From the NCBI RefSeq assembly GCF_000300995.1, contig NZ_AMRJ01000004.1, positions 1-64,000 of the forward strand: DNA of 64,000 nt, written 5' to 3'. Shown in pieces: positions 14,588 through 22,982 of this stretch. How positions within the stretch are numbered: the stretch's first letter is position 1; each line of letters begins with the position of its first letter. This DNA is from Alcanivorax hongdengensis A-11-3 (lineage in GTDB: Bacteria; Pseudomonadota; Gammaproteobacteria; Pseudomonadales; Alcanivoracaceae). The position numbers were made by a program, and so were the translations under genes. Below the pieces are notes generated by a model. It was not told the origin of the DNA. It saw only the letters and a program-made list of their open reading frames with translations, and did not search any database.

Positions 14588-15226
14588 ATGAATCGCGAAA
14601 AACGTACCGAAATCTTTACCCGCCTGCGCGACCAGAACCCGCACCCGACCACGGAGCTGGAATACAGCAACCCGTTCGAATTGCTGGTGGCGGTGGTGCT
14701 GTCCGCCCAGGCCACCGATGTGGGCGTCAACAAGGCCACCGCCAGGCTGTTTCCGGTGGCCAACACGCCGGAGGCCATTTATGCCCTGGGCGTGGATGGC
14801 CTCAAGCAATACATCAAGACCATCGGCCTGTTCAATTCCAAGGCGGAAAACATCATCCAGCTTTGCCGCATGCTGATCGAGCTGCATGACAGCCAGGTAC
14901 CGCCCAGCCGCGAAGATCTGGAAGCGCTGCCCGGTGTCGGGCGCAAGACCGCCAATGTGGTACTCAACACCGCCTTTGGCCACCCGACCATGGCCGTGGA
15001 TACCCATATCTTCCGGGTCTCCAACCGTACCCGCATTGCCCCGGGCAAGAATGTGCTGGAAGTGGAAAAACGGCTGCTGAAACTGGTGCCTGAGGAATTT
15101 CTGCGCGATGCCCACCACTGGCTGATTCTGCATGGCCGCTATACCTGCATGGCGCGCAAACCGCGCTGCGGGGAATGTCTGATCGCCGACCTGTGCGAAT
15201 ACCCGCCCAGTAAAAGACCCACCTGA
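14588..15226 (+). CDS. nth: Endonuclease III
   Basis: A DNA glycosylase/AP lyase for oxidised pyrimidines in base-excision repair. The helix-hairpin-helix and catalytic lysine are in LPGVGRKTANVV (about residues 115-126), the catalytic aspartate is in VDTHIFRVSNR (about residue 139), and the C-terminal [4Fe-4S] loop has the exact spacing C-x6-C-x2-C-x5-C. It is 212 residues, the standard length. In many relatives it is the last gene of the rnf operon; here four unrelated genes separate the two. Confidence 0.97.
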   Translation: MNREKRTEIFTRLRDQNPHPTTELEYSNPFELLVAVVLSAQATDVGVNKATARLFPVANTPEAIYALGVDGLKQYIKTIGLFNSKAENIIQLCRMLIELHDSQVPPSREDLEALPGVGRKTANVVLNTAFGHPTMAVDTHIFRVSNRTRIAPGKNVLEVEKRLLKLVPEEFLRDAHHWLILHGRYTCMARKPRCGECLIADLCEYPPSKRPT

Positions 15227-15311
15227 GTCTCACTCCCGAGGCAAGGCGCTGGCGCACCAGCAGGCCGTGTTGCTAGGGTAATGACACCCTGACAACAAGG
15301 ACGGACCTGTC

Positions 15312-15752
15312 ATGAAACGCTTCATCACCCTGGCCAGCGCTGCCACCCTGCTGTGCATCGCCATGCCCGCCGCCCAGGCTCTGGAACTGAAACCCGGCCT
15401 GTGGAAGCAGGAAATCACCATGGATGCCCCCAACCTGCCCAAGCAGATGCGCACCCGGCAAAGTACTCACTGTATTACGCAGGAACAGGCCAGCGACCCG
15501 AAAATGGCCATGAAGAAAAGCTGGGGAGAGAGCCAGTGTCAGCCGGACAAACTGGACCAGAGTGGCAATACCCTCACCTGGAGCGCCACCTGCAAGACCG
15601 GCAAGTTCGATTCACACATGCACGGCTCCATGACCTTCGTCGATGCCACGCACTACACCACGCAAACGGATGTGGAGGCCAACGGCCACAGCATGAAGTC
15701 GACGGTGAAAGGCAGCTGGCTGAAGGCCAGCTGCGATCAGGCCGGGCAATAA
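15312..15752 (+). CDS. DUF3617-type exported protein
   Basis: A Sec signal peptide (MKRFITLASAATLLCIAMPAAQA) precedes a mature domain beginning LELKPGLWKQEI, the typical opening of the DUF3617 family. Four cysteines in the mature part (residues near 55, 75, 97 and 142) could form two disulfides in the periplasm. No enzymatic role is known for the family. The gene converges with the dienelactone hydrolase gene over a long perfect hairpin. Confidence 0.8.
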   Translation: MKRFITLASAATLLCIAMPAAQALELKPGLWKQEITMDAPNLPKQMRTRQSTHCITQEQASDPKMAMKKSWGESQCQPDKLDQSGNTLTWSATCKTGKFDSHMHGSMTFVDATHYTTQTDVEANGHSMKSTVKGSWLKASCDQAGQ

Positions 15753-15759
15753 AACGGCG

Positions 15760-15782
15760 GCCCGTCAGGCTGCCTGACGGGC
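15760..15782. terminator. Convergent hairpin between two genes
   Basis: The arms GCCCGTCAGGC and GCCTGACGGGC are an 11-bp perfect inverted repeat with one base between. It overlaps the last codons of the minus-strand hydrolase. No U-tract follows on either strand beyond a short TTTT on the minus side, so its strength as a terminator is uncertain. Confidence 0.5.
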
Positions 15783-16499
15783 AAATACCCGCTCGAAGAA
15801 GTTGAATACCCGGTGCCAGCTGTCCTCGGCACTGGGCTCGTGGTATTTGGATCGCAGTGGCGAGTAATCCGCCAGACGCTTGAACACGAAGGTCTGGTGA
15901 TTGTTCATGTAGGAGTGGCCGGCATCCGGGTAGGTCTTCACATCGAACTCCACGCCCAGCTCCTGCAGATGGCCGGCCAGCCGGTCACCATGGTTGCCGA
16001 ACACCATGTCCTTGCGTCCCCAGCCACCGACCACCGGGCAGATGCCCGACAGGTCCGATGCCTTGCCCGGCACCCCGCCATAGAACGGCGCCACCACCTG
16101 CACCGGGGCACGGCTGGCATAGAGGAGCGCAAAGCGACCACCCATGCAAAAGCCCATGACGCCCACCTGGCTGACTTTTTCCTCTTGCTGGGCCAGCAAC
16201 CATTCACGGCAGGCTTCCAGTTGCTCAAAGGCAAAGCCCTTGCCGGTTTCATGGGCGCGCAGGGTTTTGACCACGCACAACGGCTTGCTGCCCGGCAGGT
16301 CATAAAGGTCCGGCACCAGTACCGGGTAGCCGTTATCGGCCAGCCGCTTGCCAATGCGCTCGATATCGTCGGTAAAACCGAAGATGTCGTGAATGGCGAT
16401 GATGCCCGCGCCATGGGGGTTGGGGGTCGCGGGCCGTATCCAGCGGGCCCGCATGGTGTGTCCACCGGGCAGGGAAATCTCTACCGGCTCGTTTTTCAT
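15765..16499 (-). CDS. Dienelactone hydrolase family protein
   Basis: The alpha/beta hydrolase has the family's cysteine nucleophile in GVMGFCMGGRFALLY (about residue 118). The acid is probably in the VVGGWGRKD region near residue 165, and the histidine is in YPDAGHSYMN (about residue 195). Relatives open cyclic enol-lactones in aromatic degradation, but many members act on unknown esters. No aromatic-degradation genes are near, so the substrate is open. I start at ATG 16499 behind GGAGCG; an in-frame GTG/ATG further upstream would add 12 residues. Confidence 0.82.
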   Translation of the reverse strand: MKNEPVEISLPGGHTMRARWIRPATPNPHGAGIIAIHDIFGFTDDIERIGKRLADNGYPVLVPDLYDLPGSKPLCVVKTLRAHETGKGFAFEQLEACREWLLAQQEEKVSQVGVMGFCMGGRFALLYASRAPVQVVAPFYGGVPGKASDLSGICPVVGGWGRKDMVFGNHGDRLAGHLQELGVEFDVKTYPDAGHSYMNNHQTFVFKRLADYSPLRSKYHEPSAEDSWHRVFNFFERVFARQAA

Positions 16500-16582
16500 T
16501 GGTGTCGCTCCCGATTTTCGCAATCGCTTCACCATAAACGCCCCGTTGGCAGAGAAAAACTCCCCATGATCAATTGGCCCGA

Positions 16583-16981
16583 TCAGCGTTCCTGCATGGC
16601 AATCAGGCGCGCCTCGCTGAGTGCCGCGCTACGGTGGCGGGTGGCCTCGCGGTATTCCGGGTCCGCCAGCATGGACTGGAATGCCTGTCGGGAGGGATAA
16701 CGCACCAGCAGCACCTCGTCCCAGTGTTCGTCCGCGGGGGCAATCACGCCGGCCAGGGTCTTGCCCATCCACACCGGCTCCCCACCGACGCCCTTGACCT
16801 TGCCCAGGGCCACCTCGGAATAACGCCGGTAGGCTTCCCTGCCGGAGTAATCCGCCGGCCCGTCACGGTATTCGGCCACCTCACGAAAACGCAGCAGGTT
16901 AAGCATCACGATGGGGGTATCTTCAGGGATCGCCGCCATTATCTCGGGCAGACGTTTGGGATCGGGATCTATCACAGCCAT
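16583..16981 (-). CDS. DUF1330-family dimeric alpha/beta-barrel protein
   Basis: This is a 132-residue soluble protein with the pattern of the ferredoxin-like dimeric alpha/beta-barrel: IVMLNLLRFR, then YRRYSEVAL, then DEVLLVRYPSRQAFQSML and ADPEYREATRHRSAAL. These strings are typical of DUF1330 proteins, some of which act on small reactive molecules, though function is generally unknown. The ATG at 16981 follows GGAGAG. It lies between the hydrolase and YigZ genes on the same strand, with about 90 bp either side. Confidence 0.8.
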   Translation of the reverse strand: MAVIDPDPKRLPEIMAAIPEDTPIVMLNLLRFREVAEYRDGPADYSGREAYRRYSEVALGKVKGVGGEPVWMGKTLAGVIAPADEHWDEVLLVRYPSRQAFQSMLADPEYREATRHRSAALSEARLIAMQER

Positions 16982-17071
16982 GACTCTCTCCTTTTTCCTT
17001 GAGCTTGCCCGCGCCGCCGCGCGGCGCCAATGGTCAATGGCGACAAGGAGACAGTGGTTTGTGTCACCCGC

Positions 17072-17653
17072 TCAGGGCCGCTGCAGCGCGATGCGCTCGG
17101 CGGCGCACAGGGTTTCCAGGGCGTGCAGATGCTGTTCGGGCAACGTCAGGGTCAGGCTGACCAGCTGGCCATAGATGACCTCGCCGAGACAGGCGTCATG
17201 TTGATCCGCCCAGTGCCGCAGTCGTTGCTCCTGGGGGAAATCCATTTCCAGCATCACGGTCTGCAACGGCACATGCTCCACCCGTTGCACGTCGGCCAGC
17301 ACCGCCTCGGCGGCGGCGGCGTAGGCCCGCACCAGGCCGCCGGCACCGAGCTTCACGCCACCGAAGTAGCGGGTCACGATCACCAGCACATCACTGATGG
17401 CCTTGTGCTGAATGACGTTGAAGATGGGTTTGCCGGCGGTGCCGGAGGGCTCGCCATCATCATTCATGGCCGCCTGGGCACTGGCCGGTTCGCCCAGCAG
17501 ATAGGCGTAGCAGTGGTGGCTGGCATCCGGATATTGCTGGCGCGCCAGCGTCACTTCCGCCAGCGCCTGCTCGCGGCTGTTTACCGGGCGCAGCCAGGCA
17601 ATAAAGCGGCTTTTGTTGATCACCACTTCCCGCTCAAGAGGCGCCTCGGGCAC
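17072..17653 (-). CDS. yigZ: YigZ/IMPACT family protein
   Basis: Two-domain protein: the UPF0029 N-terminal domain with KSRFIAWLRPV, SHHCYAYLLG, DDGEPSGTAGKPI and VTRYFGGVKLGAGGLVRAY (residues about 13-115), followed by a DUF1949-like C-terminal domain. Eukaryotic IMPACT modulates translation control through GCN1; the bacterial role is unclear. The 193 residues start at a GTG without a good ribosome-binding site. E. coli YigZ is slightly longer at the N-terminus, and an ATT behind GGGAG 21 bp upstream could be the real start. Confidence 0.88.
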   Translation of the reverse strand: MPEAPLEREVVINKSRFIAWLRPVNSREQALAEVTLARQQYPDASHHCYAYLLGEPASAQAAMNDDGEPSGTAGKPIFNVIQHKAISDVLVIVTRYFGGVKLGAGGLVRAYAAAAEAVLADVQRVEHVPLQTVMLEMDFPQEQRLRHWADQHDACLGEVIYGQLVSLTLTLPEQHLHALETLCAAERIALQRP

Positions 17654-17748
17654 GGTATAGCCGCTGATAATGTTCTCCCATTGAGCCAGCGTGAGGGCTG
17701 ACGAAAAACCAGCGCCGGCTCGGCTGTGTTTCGGTCCTGAACAGGCGC

Positions 17749-18555
17749 TTACAGATCCCGGCCGCAGCCGGAAAACAGTTCATCGCCCTGAGCCACGCGC
17801 ACCTGGTAGGGGTAGGCACGGCCGCTCATGTCATCCTTGCAGGGCGTCTTGTCGATTTCCACGCGCAGCTCGGCGTCATCGCTGCGCGCATGGTACAGGG
17901 TCTTGCCCTGCTCCACGACGGCGCCGGGGTTGTCCACCGAGAGGCGGTTATTGCCGTAGTCAGTAACCAGTTCCAGGTGATCGGGGTAAACCGCCAGGTT
18001 CCAGCCCGGCTCATTGCCGACGGCCCAGAAACTGGCACCGGCAGCGGCGGCCTTGTGGGCGGCCTGGGACAGTTCCGGCGCGGCCTCCACGCCACCCACA
18101 CGGTGCACCATGATCGTTACCGGCTTGCCATCGGCGCTCTCCCCTACCTTGACGGTGTGCCGCTCGGTGGTGGTCCACAGCAGCTGGTCATCGCCATCGC
18201 GAATTTCCGCGCGCACCGCATAGTCCATGGCATGGGCGCCTTTCACGGCTTCCGGCAGATAGCGCAGGGTAAAGGGCACCGGCACCTGACCGGGCTGTTC
18301 GATGACCTGCTCGGCAATCACGCGGGCCGGGGCATCCGCCCGGGAGACATCCGCCAGGCTGACGTGAACGGTGGCGTCCTCGGGCATGGCCATGCGCTCG
18401 CGGTAGACCACCTTGCCGCTCAATACCAGCTGGCCACTTTTATCGGTTTGCATGCTGTCACCCTGGCCGGCCTCCGGCGCCGGCGAATCCGGTTGGCCGC
18501 AGGCGGCTATCAGCAGTGAGAGCAGCAGTATCTGTAGGTTGGCAATGACTTTCAT
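17749..18555 (-). CDS. Lipoprotein with YbaY-like and COG3650-like domains
   Basis: The signal peptide ends in a lipobox, LLIAAC-G (cysteine 19), so the protein is lipid-anchored. Residues about 40-150 match the YbaY-type domain: SGKVVYRERMAMPEDATVHVSL and later RYLPEAVKGAHAMDYAVRA. The C-terminal part contains FWAVGNEPGWNLAVYPDHLEL and ends with KDDMSGRAYPYQV and a final CGRDL, typical of COG3650 lipoproteins. Two late cysteines may pair. The function is unknown; an envelope role is likely. Confidence 0.8.
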   Translation of the reverse strand: MKVIANLQILLLSLLIAACGQPDSPAPEAGQGDSMQTDKSGQLVLSGKVVYRERMAMPEDATVHVSLADVSRADAPARVIAEQVIEQPGQVPVPFTLRYLPEAVKGAHAMDYAVRAEIRDGDDQLLWTTTERHTVKVGESADGKPVTIMVHRVGGVEAAPELSQAAHKAAAAGASFWAVGNEPGWNLAVYPDHLELVTDYGNNRLSVDNPGAVVEQGKTLYHARSDDAELRVEIDKTPCKDDMSGRAYPYQVRVAQGDELFSGCGRDL

Positions 18556-18786
18556 GGTGACCTCCCTGTTATCGGTGATGGCTGAGACTGAGCGGATTGG
18601 CCGCGGTTCCCTGTTGTCATCACTGGCCAGCGATTACGCAAATAATGACACCGCACACTGATACATTTAATAAAATTTGTGTCATTGTTTCGGCCCGGAG
18701 CTGTCGCTAGCATGGGGACCAAGGTACAAGGGCCTGTGACTCCGGCGCGCCCGGTGAACACGCCTCGATAAGGAGGATATAACAAG

Positions 18787-19668
18787 ATGACTGCTTCAGC
18801 CCGTGGCCTGGACGAAAGCCGCATTCAACGCGAATGGCCCGAGCCCATGACCGCCAAACAACTGGACCAGCAATACCCCGGTATTTTTGACGGCGTCATG
18901 CTGTTGTCCGGTGCTGCCAATATCATCATGCAACTGGCGTTGCCGGGGGTCGGTTATGGCGTGAAGGAAAGCCGCGTGGAAAGCGGCAATATTTTCCGTC
19001 ACCCGATCAAACGCTCGCGCACCACCTTTACCTACCTGGCGGTGGCCATGCTCGGCACCACCGAGGAAAAACTGGCCTACCGCAAGGCGGTAAACCGGTC
19101 CCATGCCCATGTACATTCCACCGAGCATTCACCGGTGGAATACAACGCCTTCGATCCCGAGTTGCAGTTGTGGGTGGCAGCCTGCCTTTACTGGGGTTTC
19201 ACCGATACCAATGAAAAGCTGCGCGGCCGCTGGACCCGGGAGCAGAAACAACGTTTCTATGACCAGGCCAGACCGCTGGGCACAACCTTACAGGTGCGCC
19301 CGGACATGTGGCCGCGCGATCTGGACGCCTTCGAACAATACTGGCAGGCCGGTTTGCAAAAGCTGCAGATTGACGAGCCGGTGCGGCAGATGCTGGAAGA
19401 CATTGCCAGGCTGAAATTTCTCAGCCCGATCAGCCAGCGTTTGTTCGGGAACTTCAACCTGCTGATGACCGCCGGTTTCCTGCCACCGCAAGTGCGTGAA
19501 AAAATGAAATTCCACTGGTCAGACAAACACCAGCAGCGTTTTCAGCGCCATCTGCGCCTCATCGGCGGGTTCAGCCGCCTGCTGCCCCGGCCCATCCGGC
19601 AGATGCCCTATAACCTGATCATGTGGGGGTTTCGTCGCCGCCTGGCCACCGGCAAGCCGCTGGTCTGA
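18787..19668 (+). CDS. MpaB/DUF2236-family haem oxygenase-like protein
   Basis: The 293-residue protein matches the oxygenase MpaB family (DUF2236): GANIIMQLALPGVGYGV-like opening, a THFTYLAV-like block (here TTFTYLAVAMLG), VNRSHAHVHS with candidate haem-ligand histidines, and LQLWVAACLYWGF. Relatives include latex-clearing protein and oxygenases linked to mycophenolic acid metabolism. The substrate is unknown. AGGAGG lies 11 nt before the ATG. A possible promoter upstream is TTGTTT with TAGCAT 17 bp on, near 18684-18712. Confidence 0.8.
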   Translation: MTASARGLDESRIQREWPEPMTAKQLDQQYPGIFDGVMLLSGAANIIMQLALPGVGYGVKESRVESGNIFRHPIKRSRTTFTYLAVAMLGTTEEKLAYRKAVNRSHAHVHSTEHSPVEYNAFDPELQLWVAACLYWGFTDTNEKLRGRWTREQKQRFYDQARPLGTTLQVRPDMWPRDLDAFEQYWQAGLQKLQIDEPVRQMLEDIARLKFLSPISQRLFGNFNLLMTAGFLPPQVREKMKFHWSDKHQQRFQRHLRLIGGFSRLLPRPIRQMPYNLIMWGFRRRLATGKPLV

Positions 19669-19827
19669 TCCGTTTCCTGTATGCCCTGCCCGGTTTCGGC
19701 CGGGTTTTCCCTGATCGTCCCTGCCCCGCCGGACAGGCCGCCCCATGGTCATCCTGTCATGCCAGCGTTGACCGCGACCGCGTCAGTCTCTATACCGAAG
19801 ACTCTGACAAGAAAAACGGGAAACACC

Positions 19828-20058
19828 ATGAGAATGATTGTTGTGCTGATCGCGCTGCTGGCGGTGGGCTGGCTGACCATGACCCAACTACAGAAAAGCC
19901 CGGTGGCGAATTCGCCGGATGCGGCGGCGGCCAGCCAGGGCCCTATCCAGGCACCGCAACGCCCGGATCAGATCGAGCAATTCGACAAGGACATCAACAA
20001 ACTGTACGACGACCAGGCCAAAGCGCAGCAGGATGCCCTGCGTGAGGCGACACAATAG
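19828..20058 (+). CDS. Small single-pass membrane protein, 76 aa
   Basis: A hydrophobic segment at about residues 3-20 (MIVVLIALLAVGWLTM) anchors a short soluble tail. The tail is rich in Ala, Gln and Asp, with a helix-forming charged end (FDKDINKLYDDQAKAQQ). I do not recognise a family. ATG 19828 is preferred over an upstream in-frame start because it begins the membrane segment; the ribosome-binding site is weak. It converges on the GNAT-nitrilase gene across an inverted repeat, CCGCCAGG with CCTGGCGG, at about 20072-20104. Confidence 0.62.
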   Translation: MRMIVVLIALLAVGWLTMTQLQKSPVANSPDAAAASQGPIQAPQRPDQIEQFDKDINKLYDDQAKAQQDALREATQ

Positions 20059-20112
20059 CGGCGCCATCAAACCGCCAGGTGCGCGCTATCGACGCCCCTG
20101 GCGGCACACCGC

Positions 20113-21648
20113 TCAGTCCTGACGGTCAGCGGTCCATTTCAGCTCGTAGAGGTCCTTGCGACGGTCACGCAGGTTGGTGACCGAGCCTTCCCGGTGCAGC
20201 AGTTTCAGTTTTTCCAGATCCACATCGGCGAACATCAGCATCTCGGTGTTGGGCACCGACTCGCTGATGATGGCATCGTGGGGGAAATAGAAATCACTGG
20301 GTGAAAACACCGACGACTGGGCGTACTGGATATCCACCGCGTCCACCCGTGGCAGGTTACCCACGGAGCCGGAAATGGCCACGTAGCATTCGTTCTCGAT
20401 GGCCCGGGCCTGGGCACAGTGACGCACGCGCAGATAACCGTTCTTGGTGTCGGTCCAGAACGGCACGAACAGAATATCCATCTTGTCCTCGGCCAGAATG
20501 CGGCCCAGCTCCGGAAATTCCACGTCGTAGCAGATCAGAATGCCCACCCGGCCGGCATCGGTTTCAAACACCTGCACCTTGTCACCGCCCTGGATGACCC
20601 AGTCACGGCGTTCGTGGGGGGTGATGTGGATCTTGTACTGGGACTCCACCGAACCATCGCGGCGCATCAGATAGGCCACGTTGAACACCTTGTCGTTTTC
20701 AATCACCGGCATGGAGCCACCAACGATGTTGATGTTGTAGCTCACCGCCATGTCGGCCAGGGCATCACGTACCTCATCGGTGAAGCTGGCCAGAAAACGC
20801 ACCGCCTCCACCGAATTGAGCTCCGGGCGCAGGCCCATCAGGGGCGCGCTGAAGAACTCCGGCAAGACCGCAAAGTCCGCCCGGTAGTCGGACAGGGCAT
20901 CAATAAAGAATTCCACCTGGTTGAGCAGGTCCTGCACGTCACGGGCGGCTCGCATGCGCCGCTGCACCACCCCCAGACGCACCACCGAACGACGGGGCCA
21001 GGTGGTGTCCTCTTCCGGTTCGTAGAGGATGTTGTCCCATTCCAGCAGGGTGGCGTAGCCGCGTGAATCTTCATCCTCGGGCAGGTACTGCTTCATCAGC
21101 CGCTTGACGTCGAAGCCGTTGGACAGCTGGAACGTCAGGATCGGATCGTAAATGGCCCGCGCTTCCACCTGGGCAATGTACTCGGTGACCTTCATCTGAT
21201 CCGCGTAGGTGGCATAACCCGGCAGCCGGCCACCGGCCAGAATGGCACGCAGGTTTTCATCGCGGCAGAGTTCCTTGCGCGCTTCATAGAGACGCCGGCC
21301 AAGCCGGTAACCGCGGTATTCCTTGTCGACGAATACATCGAGCCCGTACAGCGCGTCGCCCTTGCGATTATGCGAGCGCACCTTGTCATCGGTGATCAGG
21401 TCTTCATAGCGATGCGGGTTGGAGAAACGGTCATAGTCCACCTTGATGGTCAGTGCCGTGGCCACCAGCTCGCCATTGTCCTCGATCACCAGCTGCCCTT
21501 CCGGAAAAATGCGGATCAGGGTCTTGATGGTATCTTCCGGCCAGGCACCACCGATGTCGTGATACACCTGATCCATCAGACGGGCCAGCGCCGGGTAGTC
21601 TTCCTCGGTGAGGGTACGCAGGCGCAGGCGGGTTGTTTCTTCAGCCAT
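20113..21648 (-). CDS. GNAT acetyltransferase fused to a nitrilase-superfamily amidohydrolase
   Basis: Residues 1-215 form a GNAT domain (GLDVFVDKEYRGYRLGRRLYEAR is the acetyl-CoA-binding block). Residues 222-505 form a carbon-nitrogen hydrolase with the Glu-Lys-Cys triad visible: E264 in VLPEFFS, K339 in YKIHITPHER and C373 in ICYDVEFPE. The fused architecture is known and conserved, but its substrate is not. An amine could be acetylated and an amide cleaved in the same pathway. The gene lies 34 bp behind a small unknown gene (21683-22057) on the same strand, which suggests an operon. Confidence 0.88.
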   Translation of the reverse strand: MAEETTRLRLRTLTEEDYPALARLMDQVYHDIGGAWPEDTIKTLIRIFPEGQLVIEDNGELVATALTIKVDYDRFSNPHRYEDLITDDKVRSHNRKGDALYGLDVFVDKEYRGYRLGRRLYEARKELCRDENLRAILAGGRLPGYATYADQMKVTEYIAQVEARAIYDPILTFQLSNGFDVKRLMKQYLPEDEDSRGYATLLEWDNILYEPEEDTTWPRRSVVRLGVVQRRMRAARDVQDLLNQVEFFIDALSDYRADFAVLPEFFSAPLMGLRPELNSVEAVRFLASFTDEVRDALADMAVSYNINIVGGSMPVIENDKVFNVAYLMRRDGSVESQYKIHITPHERRDWVIQGGDKVQVFETDAGRVGILICYDVEFPELGRILAEDKMDILFVPFWTDTKNGYLRVRHCAQARAIENECYVAISGSVGNLPRVDAVDIQYAQSSVFSPSDFYFPHDAIISESVPNTEMLMFADVDLEKLKLLHREGSVTNLRDRRKDLYELKWTADRQD

Positions 21649-21682
21649 ACTGACTCCTTGATTCAGAGCGGGCCGTCAGGCC

Positions 21683-22057
21683 TCAGGCATTGAGCGGCGG
21701 GAAAGGGATAACCCAGCACAGGTTACGATTTTGCAATGCATCCATGCCATGGGGATAGAGGGCCACGCCATCCGGGCGGATAAAGATGACGCCGCCATCA
21801 TTGAGCCCCACATAGCCGGCGCTGTGTTCGCGCACATAACCGCCCTCGTCCTGCCAGTGCGGTTGCAGTGAGGCTGGAATGGTTTCATAGCCGATGACAC
21901 CATTGGCAAGCGGGTCATCAATGGCCACCCGGTCCCGGTAGAGGCCCACCGCATCGGCCCCCACCAGCAGCACCATGCCCTGGTGAAAATGCAGCAGGGT
22001 CACGTTGCCGCGCCCGGGCAGCGCCAGGTTTTCCTGGCGGTCGATAATGGTATCCAT
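21683..22057 (-). CDS. Hypothetical protein, 124 aa
   Basis: I do not recognise this protein. It is soluble, beta-rich, with turns such as GLNDGGVIFIRPDGVALYPHG, and shows two loosely similar halves (RGNVTLLHFHQGMVLLVGADAV and YVGLNDGGVIFIRPDGVAL). The ATG at 22057 was chosen because the open frame upstream is antisense to cobB. It is divergent from cobB with 33 bp between starts, and it probably forms a transcription unit with the GNAT-nitrilase gene 34 bp downstream. Confidence 0.6.
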   Translation of the reverse strand: MDTIIDRQENLALPGRGNVTLLHFHQGMVLLVGADAVGLYRDRVAIDDPLANGVIGYETIPASLQPHWQDEGGYVREHSAGYVGLNDGGVIFIRPDGVALYPHGMDALQNRNLCWVIPFPPLNA

Positions 22058-22090
22058 AGAACGTTCAACCTTAATGGATCGAGCAGGTAA

Positions 22091-22798
22091 ATGGCTGAAA
22101 ACATTGTAATACTTACCGGCGCCGGAATCTCTGCGGAATCCGGTATCAAGACTTTCCGCGCCGCTGACGGCCTGTGGGAAAACCACCGGGTGGAGGATGT
22201 GGCCACGCCGGAGGCCTTCCAGCGTGACCCGGTGCTGGTGCAGGACTTCTATAACCGGCGGCGCCGGCAGCTGCTGACCGGCGTCCAGCCCAATGCCGCC
22301 CACCGGGCCCTGGCCCGGCTGGAACAGCAATATGGCCGTGGCGAGGTGCTGCTGGTCACCCAGAACATCGACAACCTGCACGAACGGGCCGGCAGCCGCA
22401 ACCTGATCCACATGCACGGCGAACTGCTCAAGGGCCGTTGCCAGCGCAGCGGCGGCCTGGTGCCGGTCGACACGGATCTGAGCGTGGAGCTGCCCTGTCC
22501 CCTGTGCGGTGCCAGCGGCTGCCTGCGCCCCCATGTGGTGTGGTTCGGCGAGATGCCGCTGGAGATGGAGCGCATCTACCAGACCCTGGCCCGCTGCGAC
22601 CTGTTCATCAGCATCGGTACCAGCGGCAACGTCTACCCGGCCGCCGGCTTCGTGGAAGAAGCCAACCGCCATGGCGCCCACACCGTCGAGCTGAATCTGG
22701 AGCCGTCCCAGCGACTGACATCGTTCGCCGAACATCGCCACGGGCTGGCCTCGGAACTGGTGCCGGCCTATGTGGAGGCGCTGATCGCGCAACGCTGA
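22091..22798 (+). CDS. cobB: CobB-type sirtuin, NAD+-dependent protein deacylase
   Basis: Sirtuin motifs occur in order: [14 protein letters not shown] (NAD+ binding), [12 protein letters not shown], the catalytic histidine in HMHGELLKG, a short Cys-containing zinc region, then FGEMPL and [12 protein letters not shown]54 and R57 in [10 protein letters not shown] match the Tyr-x-x-Arg pair that lets class III sirtuins remove succinyl and malonyl groups as well as acetyl. 235 residues. GAGCAGG precedes ATG 22091. Its promoter must overlap the divergent small gene's 5' end. Confidence 0.93.
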   Translation: MAENIVILTGAGISAESGIKTFRAADGLWENHRVEDVATPEAFQRDPVLVQDFYNRRRRQLLTGVQPNAAHRALARLEQQYGRGEVLLVTQNIDNLHERAGSRNLIHMHGELLKGRCQRSGGLVPVDTDLSVELPCPLCGASGCLRPHVVWFGEMPLEMERIYQTLARCDLFISIGTSGNVYPAAGFVEEANRHGAHTVELNLEPSQRLTSFAEHRHGLASELVPAYVEALIAQR

Positions 22799-22914
22799 CA
22801 GCCGCGCCGCATTGAATCGGCCCCCATTGCCCCAACCTATGAGTGGAACAGGGGGGCTGATATTTCTATAGCCGGCGGATTCGGCTAGACTGCTGAGCCT
22901 CTACAAAAGGAGTG

Positions 22915-22950
22915 TCAGCCCGGGCTGAAACAGGGGTGGGAACGCCCCTG
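22915..22950 (+). promoter_or_regulatory. Two adjacent hairpins in the aroG leader
   Basis: TCAGCCCGGGCTGA (22915-22928) is a perfect 14-bp palindrome. CAGGGG (22931-22936) pairs with CCCCTG (22945-22950). They lie 33-68 bp upstream of the aroG ATG. Without a U-tract they are not a classical attenuator; a role in mRNA stability or translation is possible. Confidence 0.35.
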
Positions 22951-22982
22951 GCCTCCAGCAACGACAGGTAGTTAAGACCATC

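Noticed and set aside
21683-22792. A 369-codon minus-strand frame including all of cobB's antisense
   Set aside because: Only the last 124 codons lie outside cobB; the rest is shadow. The short form from 22057 was annotated.
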